Shown here: positions 34,107-43,106 of the stretch, piece after piece | Layout: each line of letters opens with the position of its first letter | How positions within the stretch are numbered: position 1 is the stretch's first letter | Origin: Actinoplanes subtropicus | Lineage (GTDB): Bacteria; Actinomycetota; Actinomycetes; Mycobacteriales; Micromonosporaceae | DNA: 64,000 nucleotides | Direction: 5' to 3' | Assembly: GCF_000721705.1 (NCBI RefSeq) | Contig: NZ_JOJL01000016.1 | Location: forward strand, 62,001-126,000 | Notes under the pieces: generated by a model | Seen by the model: only the letters and a program-made list of their open reading frames with translations | The model's database searches: none | What the model was told of the DNA's origin: nothing | Program-made: the position numbers and the translations under genes

Positions 34107-37100
34107 CGCGGTTGTCCCTCGGGTTGAGTTTCGTTCAGTGCGAGTGCGACGCCGTACTCGAACTGTTCCATCAGTGCTCGTGCGGCATCCGGATCGAGCG
34201 GAGGTGCCGGAGCGGGCGGAGGCGGCGTGTTCTGCACGTCCGCCGGAAGGGTGGCGCCCGGTACCCGCCGGGCGAGGGGGGTGTGACCGGCCGATGGCGG
34301 CGCCGTCATCTCGGTCTCGGCGGCGTCCCACTGGGCACGGCTGACGCCGGCCTCGAAGGCGTCGAACGCGGCCCGGGCCGCGACCGCGTCGTCCTGGGAG
34401 GGCGGAGCGGTGGGCAGCCGGGTGCCGGTTTCCTGCGGCAACTGGCTGCCGGGCACCCGGCGGCGAAGCGGCGCGCCGGCGCCGCGCTCCGGTTCGGGCT
34501 GGACCTCCGGGTACGGCCGGACCTCCGGGCGAGGCTGGGGGTACGGCTGGGCCTGGGGGTACGGCTGGGCCTGGGGGTACGGGTGGGCTTCGGGGTACGG
34601 GTGGGCGTATGCCTCCGGAACCGGCGGCGTGCCGTACCGCTGGTCCTCGTCGGTCCGCTGGTGCGGGATGACCGGCGTGGGTGGGGCGGCCGGCTCCAGC
34701 TCCGGGCTGTTCCACGTCGGCGGCGCGATCTCCGGCTGCGGCGTGCTCCAGGTCGGCTGCGACGTCTCGAGCGGCTGCGGCACGCTCCACGCGGTCTCGG
34801 ACGGTCGCGGCGCGTTCCAGGTCGGCTGGGGCGCCTCGATCGGGTGCTGGTTCCACGCCGAGGGGCCGGCCGCCGGCAGCTCCGGCAGCGAGGCCGGCAC
34901 CCGGCCGGCCACCGGCACGCCCAGGTCGGGCCCGACCGGCGGCTGGTAGATCTGCGCGGGCGAGTAGACCGGCTCGGCGTCGTAGACCGGTTCCGCGTCG
35001 TAGATCGGGCCGTCGATGACCGGGCCGTCGATGGCCGGAGCGTCGACGGCCGGGGCGGCGTCGGCCCGGACCGGCGCCTGGAACGCGTTCCACGAGTGCC
35101 CCGACTCGAGCGTACGGGTCGCCCGCTCAAGCACGTTCGCGTCGAACGGCAGCTGGCTGCCGGGCACCGAGGCGCGGGCCTGGGAACCGGCGATCACCTG
35201 GGCGAACTCGGCCGTGTGGTGGGTCGGCATGTTGGTCGCCGGGGCCGCGAACGACGGCACGCCCATCGACGTGGTGGCGAGCACCCGGGAGACCAGGTGC
35301 GACGGGTTGAGGTCGAGCCAGACCGTGATGCCACCGCCGGGAGTGTCGGTCAGCGTGACCTCGATGCCGTGCCGGCGGGCGAGGCGGCCGACCACGAAGA
35401 GGCCGAGCACCTCACTGGGCACCAGGTCGAGGCGCTCGCGGTGGGTGAGCCGGGAATTCTCCTCGGCGAGCCGCTCGGGCGACATGCCCAGGCCGTTGTC
35501 GACGATCGCCAGGCGGGCGCCGCCGCGCAGTTCGGTCGCCGAGATCAGCACCCGGGTGTGCGGCGGGGAGAAGGCGGTCGCGTTCTCCATCAGCTCGGCG
35601 AGCATCAGGGTCAGGTCGGCGAGGACGGCCGGCACGACCACGATCTCCTCGGGCACGTCGACGTCGATGCGGGTGTAGTCCTCGATCTCACCGAGGGCGA
35701 GACGCACCACATCGGACAGCGCCAGCGGCGCCATGTGCTCGTTCGCACCGGCCCCACCGGAGAGCACGACCAGCGAGGACGCGTTCCGGCGCAGACGCGA
35801 CGACATGTGGTCGAGCCGGTAGAGCTCGCGGAGCCGATCGCTGTCGGTCTCCCTGCGCTCCAGGTTGTCGATCAGGGCCAGCTGGCGGCCGACCAGGTTC
35901 TGGGTACGCCGTCCGACGTGCCCGAACATCTGGGCGACGTTGCGCCGGCCGAGCACCTGGCGCTCCACCAGCCGGGCGGCGGTGGTCTGCACCCGGTCGA
36001 ACGCCCGGGCCAGGTCGCCGATCTCGTCCTGGGCCTCGACGTCGACCGGGTCGAGGCGGATCGGGCGTACCGCCTCCGCCTCGTCGTCGGCGACCCGCTC
36101 GAGCTCGGCCTCGGCGGCGCGGGCGATCCGGTCGGCGGAGCCGGTGAGGCGCTGCAGCGGCCGGGCGACCGCGCGGGCCATGAAGATGCTCAGCGCGATC
36201 ACCAGGAGCAGCAGGAGCAGCGAGCCGCCACCGATGAGGAAGGCGTCCCGCAGCGCCGTGTCCCGGTTGTTCGTCACGATCGTCTGCACGTCCGCGGCGA
36301 CCCGCTTCTCCACGAAGCCACCGAGAACGAGCACCGAGCGCAGCGACGGGAACAGCGTCTTGATGTTCAGCGAGGCGACCGCGGTGTTCGGGTTGATCGC
36401 GGCCTGGGTCAGGAAGTCCGAGCCGACCCGGGACGAGAACGCGTCCTGGGCGCCGATGTAGAGCTTGTACTGGGCGTCGGTGAAGAACGCCTGCGCGTTC
36501 TTGATCACCTGTTGCAGTTGCACCAGCGTCGAGTAGAAGAGACTGACGAAGCCGGGGTTCCTGGTGATCGTGGCGACGACCAGGTAGCCGGACGCCTGGC
36601 TGATCATGTCGTCGGTGCGCAGCGCCTGGTCGAGGGCGAAGACCTGCCGGCCGACGCCGGTCTTCAGATCGGCGGAAGCGGACAGCTGCAAACCGTCGAT
36701 CAGCGGCGTGATGCTCTCGGTGAACTCGGTGACCAGGGTGTCCGGGCGGATGGCCCGGTTGATCACGTTCTGCCGGGTGTTGTCCAATCGGGACACGTTG
36801 CGGATCGCGCGCCGCAGATCCTTGTTGAGCGGCTGGCCGCCGTCGTCGATGCGGGCCACGGCATCGGTCGCGTTGGCGCTCTGCACGACCAGTTCGGGCT
36901 CCTGGATCAGGCCGAACATGAAGCCGATCGAGAGCAGGCGCTCCTCCTGCAACTGCTGCACCGCGGTGCTGACCTTGGTGGCCAGCTCGATGTTGTCGGA
37001 CGTCGTCTGCGCGTCCCGGGCGTCGTTGATGCGCGTGACGATGATCGGGATGCTCAGCGCCACGACGCCGAGCAGCGGGACGAGCACGAGCAGGGCGAGT

Positions 37101-37132
37101 TTGCCCAGGATGCGGAACTTACCGAAGAGCAC
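34103..37132 (-). CDS. conservon sensor histidine kinase-like protein (CvnA-like, NIT domain)
   Basis: A 1,009-residue membrane protein. Membrane helix at 7-32, an extracytoplasmic nitrate/nitrite-sensing (NIT-like) helical domain up to about 300 (LQEERLLSIGFMFG), a second membrane helix (SLLLLLLVIALSIFMARAV), HAMP, then a histidine-kinase-type ATPase (LMENATAFSPPHTRV, VDNGLGMSPERL, LGLFVVGRLARRHG). No canonical H-box is obvious, as is usual for the group. The last 350 residues are Pro/Gln-rich with PYPQAQ repeats. It starts at a GTG and overlaps the gene upstream by 14 bases. Confidence 0.9.
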   Translation of the reverse strand: MLFGKFRILGKLALLVLVPLLGVVALSIPIIVTRINDARDAQTTSDNIELATKVSTAVQQLQEERLLSIGFMFGLIQEPELVVQSANATDAVARIDDGGQPLNKDLRRAIRNVSRLDNTRQNVINRAIRPDTLVTEFTESITPLIDGLQLSASADLKTGVGRQVFALDQALRTDDMISQASGYLVVATITRNPGFVSLFYSTLVQLQQVIKNAQAFFTDAQYKLYIGAQDAFSSRVGSDFLTQAAINPNTAVASLNIKTLFPSLRSVLVLGGFVEKRVAADVQTIVTNNRDTALRDAFLIGGGSLLLLLLVIALSIFMARAVARPLQRLTGSADRIARAAEAELERVADDEAEAVRPIRLDPVDVEAQDEIGDLARAFDRVQTTAARLVERQVLGRRNVAQMFGHVGRRTQNLVGRQLALIDNLERRETDSDRLRELYRLDHMSSRLRRNASSLVVLSGGAGANEHMAPLALSDVVRLALGEIEDYTRIDVDVPEEIVVVPAVLADLTLMLAELMENATAFSPPHTRVLISATELRGGARLAIVDNGLGMSPERLAEENSRLTHRERLDLVPSEVLGLFVVGRLARRHGIEVTLTDTPGGGITVWLDLNPSHLVSRVLATTSMGVPSFAAPATNMPTHHTAEFAQVIAGSQARASVPGSQLPFDANVLERATRTLESGHSWNAFQAPVRADAAPAVDAPAIDGPVIDGPIYDAEPVYDAEPVYSPAQIYQPPVGPDLGVPVAGRVPASLPELPAAGPSAWNQHPIEAPQPTWNAPRPSETAWSVPQPLETSQPTWSTPQPEIAPPTWNSPELEPAAPPTPVIPHQRTDEDQRYGTPPVPEAYAHPYPEAHPYPQAQPYPQAQPYPQPRPEVRPYPEVQPEPERGAGAPLRRRVPGSQLPQETGTRLPTAPPSQDDAVAARAAFDAFEAGVSRAQWDAAETEMTAPPSAGHTPLARRVPGATLPADVQNTPPPPAPAPPLDPDAARALMEQFEYGVALALNETQPEGQPR

Positions 37133-38255
37133 CGGACCGCTCCCGCCGTGTCGGGTCGATGTCGCCGTACGCCGGGGCCACGTCGTACTGGCCGCCGTAG
37201 CTGCCGGGCGCCGCGACGGCGGCGGACGGGATGTCCCGCGTGGACTCGCCGACCGGGCGGCCGACCGGCTGAGCGTCGCGGCGCCGGCCGAGCGCCGGCA
37301 GGATCAGCGCGGCGAGCACCAGCAGGACCGCGAGCAGGCCCATGGCCACGGCCTCGGCCCGCTTGTACGCCAGCGAGTCGGACCGGTCGTCGAGCAGCTT
37401 GGCCATCTCCCGGAGGGTGACGGTGGCCAACTGGCCCAGCGCGCTCTGCAGAGCGGTCTCGGCGGTGGACATGGTGGCGACGTTCGGGGTGCTGCCCTGG
37501 TTGGCGCCGCGGGTCATCGACTCGAAGCCGCGGCGGAACGAGTCGAGCGTGGTGACCAGCGACCCGCTCAGCGTCGGGCTGGTGGTGTCGTCCACGGCGG
37601 CCTGCAGGTCATCGGTGAGGGCGTTCACCGCGTCCTGTGCGGCGGCTAGTTCCGCGCCGAACTGCACCGCGATCGTGCCGCGGGTGGCGGCGGTCGCGGT
37701 CTGCGCGATGTTCGCGAAGTCGCCCGCCCGGCTCACCAGCGTGACGGTCTTCGGCATGTCGATCGCCACCGCCTGCTGCAGGTTGTTCATGTCACTGGCC
37801 GGGTCGCGGCTCAGCTGCGAGTTGCGGCGGACAGCGCCGTACAGCGCGAGCGCGAGGTCGGACACCTCGATGTGTGCCTGCAGGACGGCCAGCGGACCGC
37901 CGGAAGCCTTGGGCAGCTTGGCGATCTTGGTGGTGAGATCGGCCCAGCGCTCCTTGGTCTTCAGATCGTCGCCGAGCTTGGCGTCGGCGGCCGCGACCTT
38001 GGCGACGGCCGCGTTGAGTGAGTCGGGCGGCGCGGTCACGCCCTGGATCGCCGAGGTCTGCGACTCGGTCAGGGCGCTGATCAGCGGGGTCAGGGCGGCG
38101 ATGTACTCGATGCCCTTCTTCTCCAGGTCGGTCTGCGTGGTCTGGCGTGAGTTCTCCTGCCAAACCCGGCCGAACAGGACCGCACTGGGTACCAGCACCA
38201 AAACCGTCAAAATCACCGCGAGCGCGGAGCGTAAACGGGTTCGCCGGCTGTTCAT
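37119..38255 (-). CDS. sensor-like membrane protein coupled to the conservon
   Basis: A 378-residue protein built like the sensing half of the next gene: N-terminal membrane helix (LAVILTVLVLVPSAVLFG), a helical extracytoplasmic domain of about 260 residues, a second membrane helix near 310 (AMGLLAVLLVLAALILPAL), then a short Pro/Gly-rich tail and no kinase. Its gene overlaps the kinase gene by 14 bases, which suggests that it senses or modulates together with that kinase. No family is named. Confidence 0.75.
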   Translation of the reverse strand: MNSRRTRLRSALAVILTVLVLVPSAVLFGRVWQENSRQTTQTDLEKKGIEYIAALTPLISALTESQTSAIQGVTAPPDSLNAAVAKVAAADAKLGDDLKTKERWADLTTKIAKLPKASGGPLAVLQAHIEVSDLALALYGAVRRNSQLSRDPASDMNNLQQAVAIDMPKTVTLVSRAGDFANIAQTATAATRGTIAVQFGAELAAAQDAVNALTDDLQAAVDDTTSPTLSGSLVTTLDSFRRGFESMTRGANQGSTPNVATMSTAETALQSALGQLATVTLREMAKLLDDRSDSLAYKRAEAVAMGLLAVLLVLAALILPALGRRRDAQPVGRPVGESTRDIPSAAVAAPGSYGGQYDVAPAYGDIDPTRRERSGALR

Positions 38256-38701
38256 TGCTTTCGTCCTCCGCCATGCAACACGCGATGAGCCGATGGTGAC
38301 CGGCTACTGTCCGTAGCCAGTTGGGCGCACGGATCCGGGCCAATCTACTCCGAGAAATCCTCAGAAACGCCCTCGCCAAGGGCCAGATTTCTCTCGGCTG
38401 ATCGGGGGATGCCAGGCCCGTCCGACGGTCGTTGTCGGTGCGCGTCTCGACCCCGTCAGGTTGGGCTCAGCCGCAGCGCACACCGGTTCCGGAGCCGGTT
38501 GGCTACCGCGAGGATGGTAACCGGAAGGCCGTCTAACGAAAAGCTACAAGATTCGCAATAGATAACGATTATGACTCGGCGTCTAATTGACGCAGCGTAG
38601 TCGTCTGATTGCGCAGCGGAATGAGAATTGCGCTTAGTAATGTCGGCCGCAGTGCAAAACGGGCTTTTCCCCGGCACACACCGGGGAAAAGCCGAAAAAG
38701 G
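38256..38701. other. conservon upstream region with AT-rich patch
   Basis: No gene is seen. From about 38521 to 38640 the base composition is far more AT-rich than the flanks. It contains an inverted repeat (GCGTCTAATTGACGC, 38579-38593) and repeated ATTGCGC (38607 and 38628). On the minus strand, CATAATC- and GTTATCT-like sequences could be minus-10 hexamers for the conservon. The right end holds the terminator of the DUF885 gene. Confidence 0.5.
38662..38693 (-). terminator. terminator of the DUF885 gene
   Basis: A 13-bp perfect stem (GGCTTTTCCCCGG with 38681-38693) around CACACA, eight bases past the DUF885 stop, followed on the minus strand by CGTTTTGC. Confidence 0.75.
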
Positions 38702-40372
38702 TCACAGGCGGGCGAGTGCCTTACGCAACGGATCAAGGCCGAGCGAGCCCAAGTTCAATGCGTCACGGTGGAACGCCTTGAGGTCGAAATCGGCGCCCTT
38801 GCGCTGTTTCGTCTCTTCTCGGGCCTGCATCCAGATCCGCTCGCCCACCTTGTACGACGGGGCCTGCCCCGGCCAGCCGAGGTACCGCTTCCACTCGAAG
38901 CGCAGCACCTCGTCGGCCACCCGGGTGTGCGCCCGGAGGAACTCCCAGCCCAGCTGCGGGGTCCAGCGCTCGCCCGGGTGGAAGCCGAACGGGTTGTCCC
39001 GGGGAATCTCGTACTCCAGGTGCATGCCGATATCGACGATCACCCGGGCCGCGCGCAGCGCCTGGCCGTCGAGCATGCCGAGCCGGTCGCCCGGGTCCTC
39101 CAGGTAGCCCAGCTCGTCCATCAGGCGCTCGGCGTACAGGGCCCAGCCCTCGCCGTGGCCCGAGCACCAGCAGAGCAGGCGGCGCCAGCGGTTGAGCAGG
39201 TCGGCGCGCAGCATGGTCTGGCTGATCTGGAGGTGATGGCCGGGCGCGCCCTCGTGGTACACCGTCGTGACCTCGCGCCAGGTGGAGAACTCGGTGATGC
39301 CCTCGGGCACCGCCCACCACATCCGGCCGGGCCGGGAGAAGTCCTCGCTCGGGCCGGTGTAGTAGATACCGCCGTCGCTGGTCGGGGTGAGGCAGCATTC
39401 GATCTTGCGGGCCGGCGGCTCGATGTCGAAATGCGTCCCGTCGAGCTCGCTGATCGCCTTGTCGGCCAGTTGCTGCATCCAGTCGCGGAAGGCCTCCTTG
39501 CCCGGAATGCGCTTGGCCGGGTCGGTGTCGAGGGTCGCCACCGCCTGGTCGACCGTGGCGCCCGAGCCGGCGATCGCCGCGGAGACGACGGCCATCTCGC
39601 GCTCGAGCCGGTGCAGCTCGGCGAAGCCCCAGAGATACGTATCGTGCAGGTCGACCTTGGCGCCGAGGAAGTACTGGGAGGCCAGCGAATACCTCTCCTC
39701 GCCGACTGCCTCCTTCGCCCGGCCGACCGGGGCCATCTCGTCGCGCAGGAACGCGGCGAAGTCGGCGGTGGCGGCGGTGGCCGCGGTGGCCCCGCGGTCG
39801 AGCTCGCCGGCCAGCGCACCGCTCGCCGAGAGCCGGCGGGTCAGCCCGTGGAAGAAGTCGTCGCGGCCCGGGTCGCTCCACGCGTCGCACTGCTCGGCGA
39901 CGGCCAGCAGCTGGGCGCGGGCGCTGACCCGGCCGGCCGCGGCCTCGTCCCGCAGGGTCGTCTTGTACTGCTCCAGCGCCGGGGCGAAGCCGTTGAGCCG
40001 GGCCGCGATGTTGGCGACCGCCTGCTCGCCCTCGGTGGGCATGATGTCGAAGACCCCGCGCAGCCCGTGCAGGGCACTGGAGATCACGCTGACCGCGCTC
40101 TTGGCGTAGCCGGCGTCATACGTCGCCAGCTCCAGCCCGAGCCGCTCCATCATCGCGTCCTTGGCCACCTGCTCGGTCTCGTGCTCGGGCTCGGTGATGT
40201 CGAGCTCGTTGAGCGTGCGGCGGGCCAGCTCGGCCTGGGCGGTATAGCCGGCCGGGGAAAGGTCGTCAATCTTGTCGTCGTGGCCGGCAATGCCGACATG
40301 GGTGGCGCCGAGGGGGCTCAGCTCGGCCCACTCGGCGACATAGCGGTCGGCGAGGTCGTCAATTCGTCCCAC
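38702..40372 (-). CDS. DUF885 family protein (putative metallopeptidase)
   Basis: A 556-residue soluble protein of the DUF885 family. The probable zinc-site motif is YHEGAPGHHLQ (about residues 375-385), an HE-x-x-P-GHH variant of the peptidase HExxH. Further conserved parts are SGHGEGWALYAERLMDELG and LGWEFLRAHTRV. Members are thought to be M2/M3-like peptidases of unknown substrate. The ATG at 40372 begins MGRIDDLADRYVAEW, a normal family start. A strong terminator follows. Confidence 0.85.
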   Translation of the reverse strand: MGRIDDLADRYVAEWAELSPLGATHVGIAGHDDKIDDLSPAGYTAQAELARRTLNELDITEPEHETEQVAKDAMMERLGLELATYDAGYAKSAVSVISSALHGLRGVFDIMPTEGEQAVANIAARLNGFAPALEQYKTTLRDEAAAGRVSARAQLLAVAEQCDAWSDPGRDDFFHGLTRRLSASGALAGELDRGATAATAATADFAAFLRDEMAPVGRAKEAVGEERYSLASQYFLGAKVDLHDTYLWGFAELHRLEREMAVVSAAIAGSGATVDQAVATLDTDPAKRIPGKEAFRDWMQQLADKAISELDGTHFDIEPPARKIECCLTPTSDGGIYYTGPSEDFSRPGRMWWAVPEGITEFSTWREVTTVYHEGAPGHHLQISQTMLRADLLNRWRRLLCWCSGHGEGWALYAERLMDELGYLEDPGDRLGMLDGQALRAARVIVDIGMHLEYEIPRDNPFGFHPGERWTPQLGWEFLRAHTRVADEVLRFEWKRYLGWPGQAPSYKVGERIWMQAREETKQRKGADFDLKAFHRDALNLGSLGLDPLRKALARL

Positions 40373-40415
40373 GTCGCGACCCTACGGGACGACCCGGGCC
40401 GTACGCCGCCCTGTA

Positions 40416-41474
40416 TCACTTGTGTCCGGCGGTCCACTCCCGTAGCCGCTCGATCGGCCAGGTGTTTACCACGCGCTCGGCCGGCACCCCGCAGAGCGCG
40501 GCGCGTTCGCAGCCGTTGCGCAGCCAGTCGAGCTGGCCGGGCGCGTGCGCATCGGTGTCGATGCTGAACAGGCACCCGGCCTCGACCGCCACGGTCAGCA
40601 TCCGCTTGGGCGGGTCGAGCCGGTCCGGCCGCGAGTTGATCTCGATGGCCTTGCCGTGCTCGAGACACGCCTCGATCACCTTCTCCAGGTCGAACGTGCT
40701 CGGCGGGCGGGTACGCCCGGCCCGGTGCCCCTTGTCGCCCTCGCCGGCCGCGGCGACCTTGCGGCCGGTCATGTGGCCGAGGATGTCCAGGTGCGGGTTG
40801 GCGATCGCGGCCAGCATCCGCCGGGTCATCCGCGGCGATTCGTCACGCAGCTTGCTGTGCACCGAGCCGACCACCACGTCGAGCCGGGCCAGCAGCTCGT
40901 CCTCCTGGTCGAGCGCGCCGTCCTCGAGGATGTCCACCTCTATCCCGGTGAGCACCTGGAAGCCCTCCGGCAGCGCGTCGTTGAGCGCGGCGACCCGGTC
41001 GAGCTGCCGGCGCAGGCGGGCCGGGGACAGCCCGTTGGCGACGGTCAGCCGGGGCGAGTGGTCGGTGAGCACCAGGTACTCGTGGCCCAGCTCGACCGCG
41101 GCGAGGGCCATCTCCTCGATCGGCGAGCCGCCGTCCGACCAGTCCGAATGGGAGTGGCAGTCGCCGCGCAGCGCCGCCCGCAGCGCGGCCGCGGCGACCG
41201 GCAGGTCGGTGCCCTCGGTCGAACGCACCCGGCGCAGGTAGACCGGCTCCTCGCCGGCCAGCGACTCGGCGATGCAGCGGGCGGTGACCTCGCCGACCCC
41301 GGGCAGCTCGGCCAGCGTGCCGGCGGCGGCGCGCTCGGCCAGCTCATCGGCCGGCAGCTTGGCGATCGCGGCGGCGGCCGAGCGGAACGCACGCACCCGG
41401 TAGGTCGCCTCGTTGGCCCGCTCCAGGTAGAAGGCGATGCGCCGCAGATCGTCGACCGGATCACGAGTTGGCAT
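40416..41474 (-). CDS. PHP-domain phosphoesterase with HhH N-terminus (PolX C-terminal-like)
   Basis: A 352-residue protein. Residues 1-95 carry a helix-hairpin-helix (LAELPGVGEVTARCIAESL). The PHP domain follows: DCHSHSDWSDGG, TDHSPR, GIEVDIL, GSVHSK and IDTDAHAP supply the metal-binding His and Asp residues. It resembles the PolX C-terminal half without the polymerase core, seen in other actinobacteria. Role may be in DNA repair or phosphate ester hydrolysis. It diverges from mtnA, 31 bases away. Confidence 0.85.
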   Translation of the reverse strand: MPTRDPVDDLRRIAFYLERANEATYRVRAFRSAAAAIAKLPADELAERAAAGTLAELPGVGEVTARCIAESLAGEEPVYLRRVRSTEGTDLPVAAAALRAALRGDCHSHSDWSDGGSPIEEMALAAVELGHEYLVLTDHSPRLTVANGLSPARLRRQLDRVAALNDALPEGFQVLTGIEVDILEDGALDQEDELLARLDVVVGSVHSKLRDESPRMTRRMLAAIANPHLDILGHMTGRKVAAAGEGDKGHRAGRTRPPSTFDLEKVIEACLEHGKAIEINSRPDRLDPPKRMLTVAVEAGCLFSIDTDAHAPGQLDWLRNGCERAALCGVPAERVVNTWPIERLREWTAGHK

Positions 41475-41505
41475 TGCGCAAGCCTAAGACGATTACGCTC
41501 GGCCT

Positions 41506-42468
41506 GTGCGGACGATCGACTGGGTGGACGGGGCCGTCGAGATCATCGATCAGACGGTGCTCCCCAAGGAGGTACGTGTCCTGCGGCTGCACACGGTGCC
41601 CGAGCTGGTCGCCGCGATCCAGTCGCTGGCGGTGCGCGGTGCCCCGGCCCTCGGGGTGGCGGGCGCGTTCGGCGTGGCGCTGGCCGCGCGGGTGCACGGC
41701 GACGATCCGCGGGCGCTGGCCGCCGCGGTGCACCGGCTGGAGCACGCCCGGCCGACCGCGGTCAACCTGGCCCGCGGCGTCCACCGGGCGGCCGGGCTGC
41801 TGTCCCGCGGGCCGGAGGCCGTGCTGGCCGAGGCCTGTGCGATCCGCGACGAGGAGGTGGCGGCCTCGCAGGCGATGGCGTCGCTCGGCGCCGACCTGAT
41901 GATCGACCTGTGCGGCCCGCGGCTCCGGCTGCTCACCCACTGCAACACCGGCGGGCTGGCCACGGTCACCCTCGGCACCGCGCTGGGCGTGGTCTACGAG
42001 CTGCACCGCCGGGGCGCGCTGACCGGGGTGATCGCCAGCGAGACCCGGCCGCTGTTGCAGGGCGCCCGGCTGACCGCCTGGGAGCTGTCCCAGTGGGGCG
42101 TGCCGCACCGGGTGGCGGTCGACTCGGCCGGCCCGTTCCTGATGGCCCGCGGCGAGGTGGATGGCGTGATCCTCGGCGCCGACCGGATCTGCGCGAACGG
42201 CGACGTGATCAACAAGATCGGCACGTACGCGCACGCCCTCGGCGCGCGCCGAGCCGGCCTGCCATTCGTGGTGGTCGCCCCGGAGTCGACTGTGGACGTG
42301 AGCACCCCGGGCGGCGACGCGGTCCCGATCGAGGACCGCGGCGCCGCCGAGGTCACTCCCTGGTCCGACGCGGTGAACCCGGCCTTCGACGTGACACCGC
42401 GCGACCTGGTCACCGCGATCGTCACCGACCAGCGGGTGATCCGGCTGGACCGGGGAGACAGAGTCTGA
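41506..42468 (+). CDS. mtnA: S-methyl-5-thioribose-1-phosphate isomerase
   Basis: A 320-residue protein of the eIF2B-like sugar isomerase family. Family motifs are AVRGAPALGVAGAFGVALA, the Cys motif THCNTGGLATV and the Asp motif ILGADRICANGDV, with NKIGTYAHAL. The enzyme converts methylthioribose-1-phosphate to methylthioribulose-1-phosphate in methionine salvage. It begins with GTG. No other salvage gene is adjacent. Confidence 0.93.
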   Translation: MRTIDWVDGAVEIIDQTVLPKEVRVLRLHTVPELVAAIQSLAVRGAPALGVAGAFGVALAARVHGDDPRALAAAVHRLEHARPTAVNLARGVHRAAGLLSRGPEAVLAEACAIRDEEVAASQAMASLGADLMIDLCGPRLRLLTHCNTGGLATVTLGTALGVVYELHRRGALTGVIASETRPLLQGARLTAWELSQWGVPHRVAVDSAGPFLMARGEVDGVILGADRICANGDVINKIGTYAHALGARRAGLPFVVVAPESTVDVSTPGGDAVPIEDRGAAEVTPWSDAVNPAFDVTPRDLVTAIVTDQRVIRLDRGDRV

Positions 42469-42489
42469 TGGCTCCGCTTCGCTCCGCGT

Positions 42490-43062
42490 CTAGCTCTCCT
42501 TCTTCCAGGGCTTGAGCCAGGAGGTCGCCGGCCAGCCCTCGGCCGCGGCCATCAACCCGATGGCCGTGCCGCCGTCCACCGACTCGCGAATGATGTCGGC
42601 GTGGCCGGTGTGCCGGGCGACTTCCTCGATCAGGTGCAGGAGGATCCACCGTACGGTCCAGTGGGTCAGGTCCTTGCGGTCCCACGGCGCGTGGTGGTCG
42701 ATGTCGATCCGGTAGTCGAGGTCGCCGATCTCGTTGACCGTCTTCTCCAGCTCCCCGGCGACCCGGTCGTAGCGGGCGAAGACCTCCTCGATCGTCTCGC
42801 CGTCGGCCAGCTTGAAATTCGCCGCGTACCTCTCGTAGTCCATCGACGGTGGTTCGCGACGGATGGTGGCGAGCCAGTTCTCCTCGGTCGAGGCGCAGTG
42901 CTTGATGATGCCGCCGACGCTGAGCGCGCTGGCCGTGGGAGTGGCGCGCAGCTGTTCCTCGGTGAGGCCGTAGGCGGTCAACCGGACCACGTACCGCATC
43001 TGGGCGAGGTAGGCGAGCAGGCCCTCCTGCTCGTTGTTCACCGGGCCGACCTGACCGGGCAT
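42490..43062 (-). CDS. DinB family protein (DUF664)
   Basis: A 190-residue four-helix-bundle protein. DinB metal-site histidines appear in IIKHCASTEENWL and HLIEEVARHTGHADIIRE. Members include mycothiol-dependent enzymes in actinobacteria. The ATG at 43062 has AGGAG about eight bases upstream; an earlier in-frame start lacks one. Confidence 0.88.
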   Translation of the reverse strand: MPGQVGPVNNEQEGLLAYLAQMRYVVRLTAYGLTEEQLRATPTASALSVGGIIKHCASTEENWLATIRREPPSMDYERYAANFKLADGETIEEVFARYDRVAGELEKTVNEIGDLDYRIDIDHHAPWDRKDLTHWTVRWILLHLIEEVARHTGHADIIRESVDGGTAIGLMAAAEGWPATSWLKPWKKES

Positions 43063-43106
43063 GGTATGTCTCCTAAGTCCGGGTGCTTTCTCCGTCACCC
43101 ATGACC

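Noticed and set aside
34112..37420. 1,102-codon plus-strand frame opposite the conservon kinase
   Set aside because: It is a GC-driven shadow: Arg/Gly/Val-rich, no domain, fully antisense to a well-supported gene.
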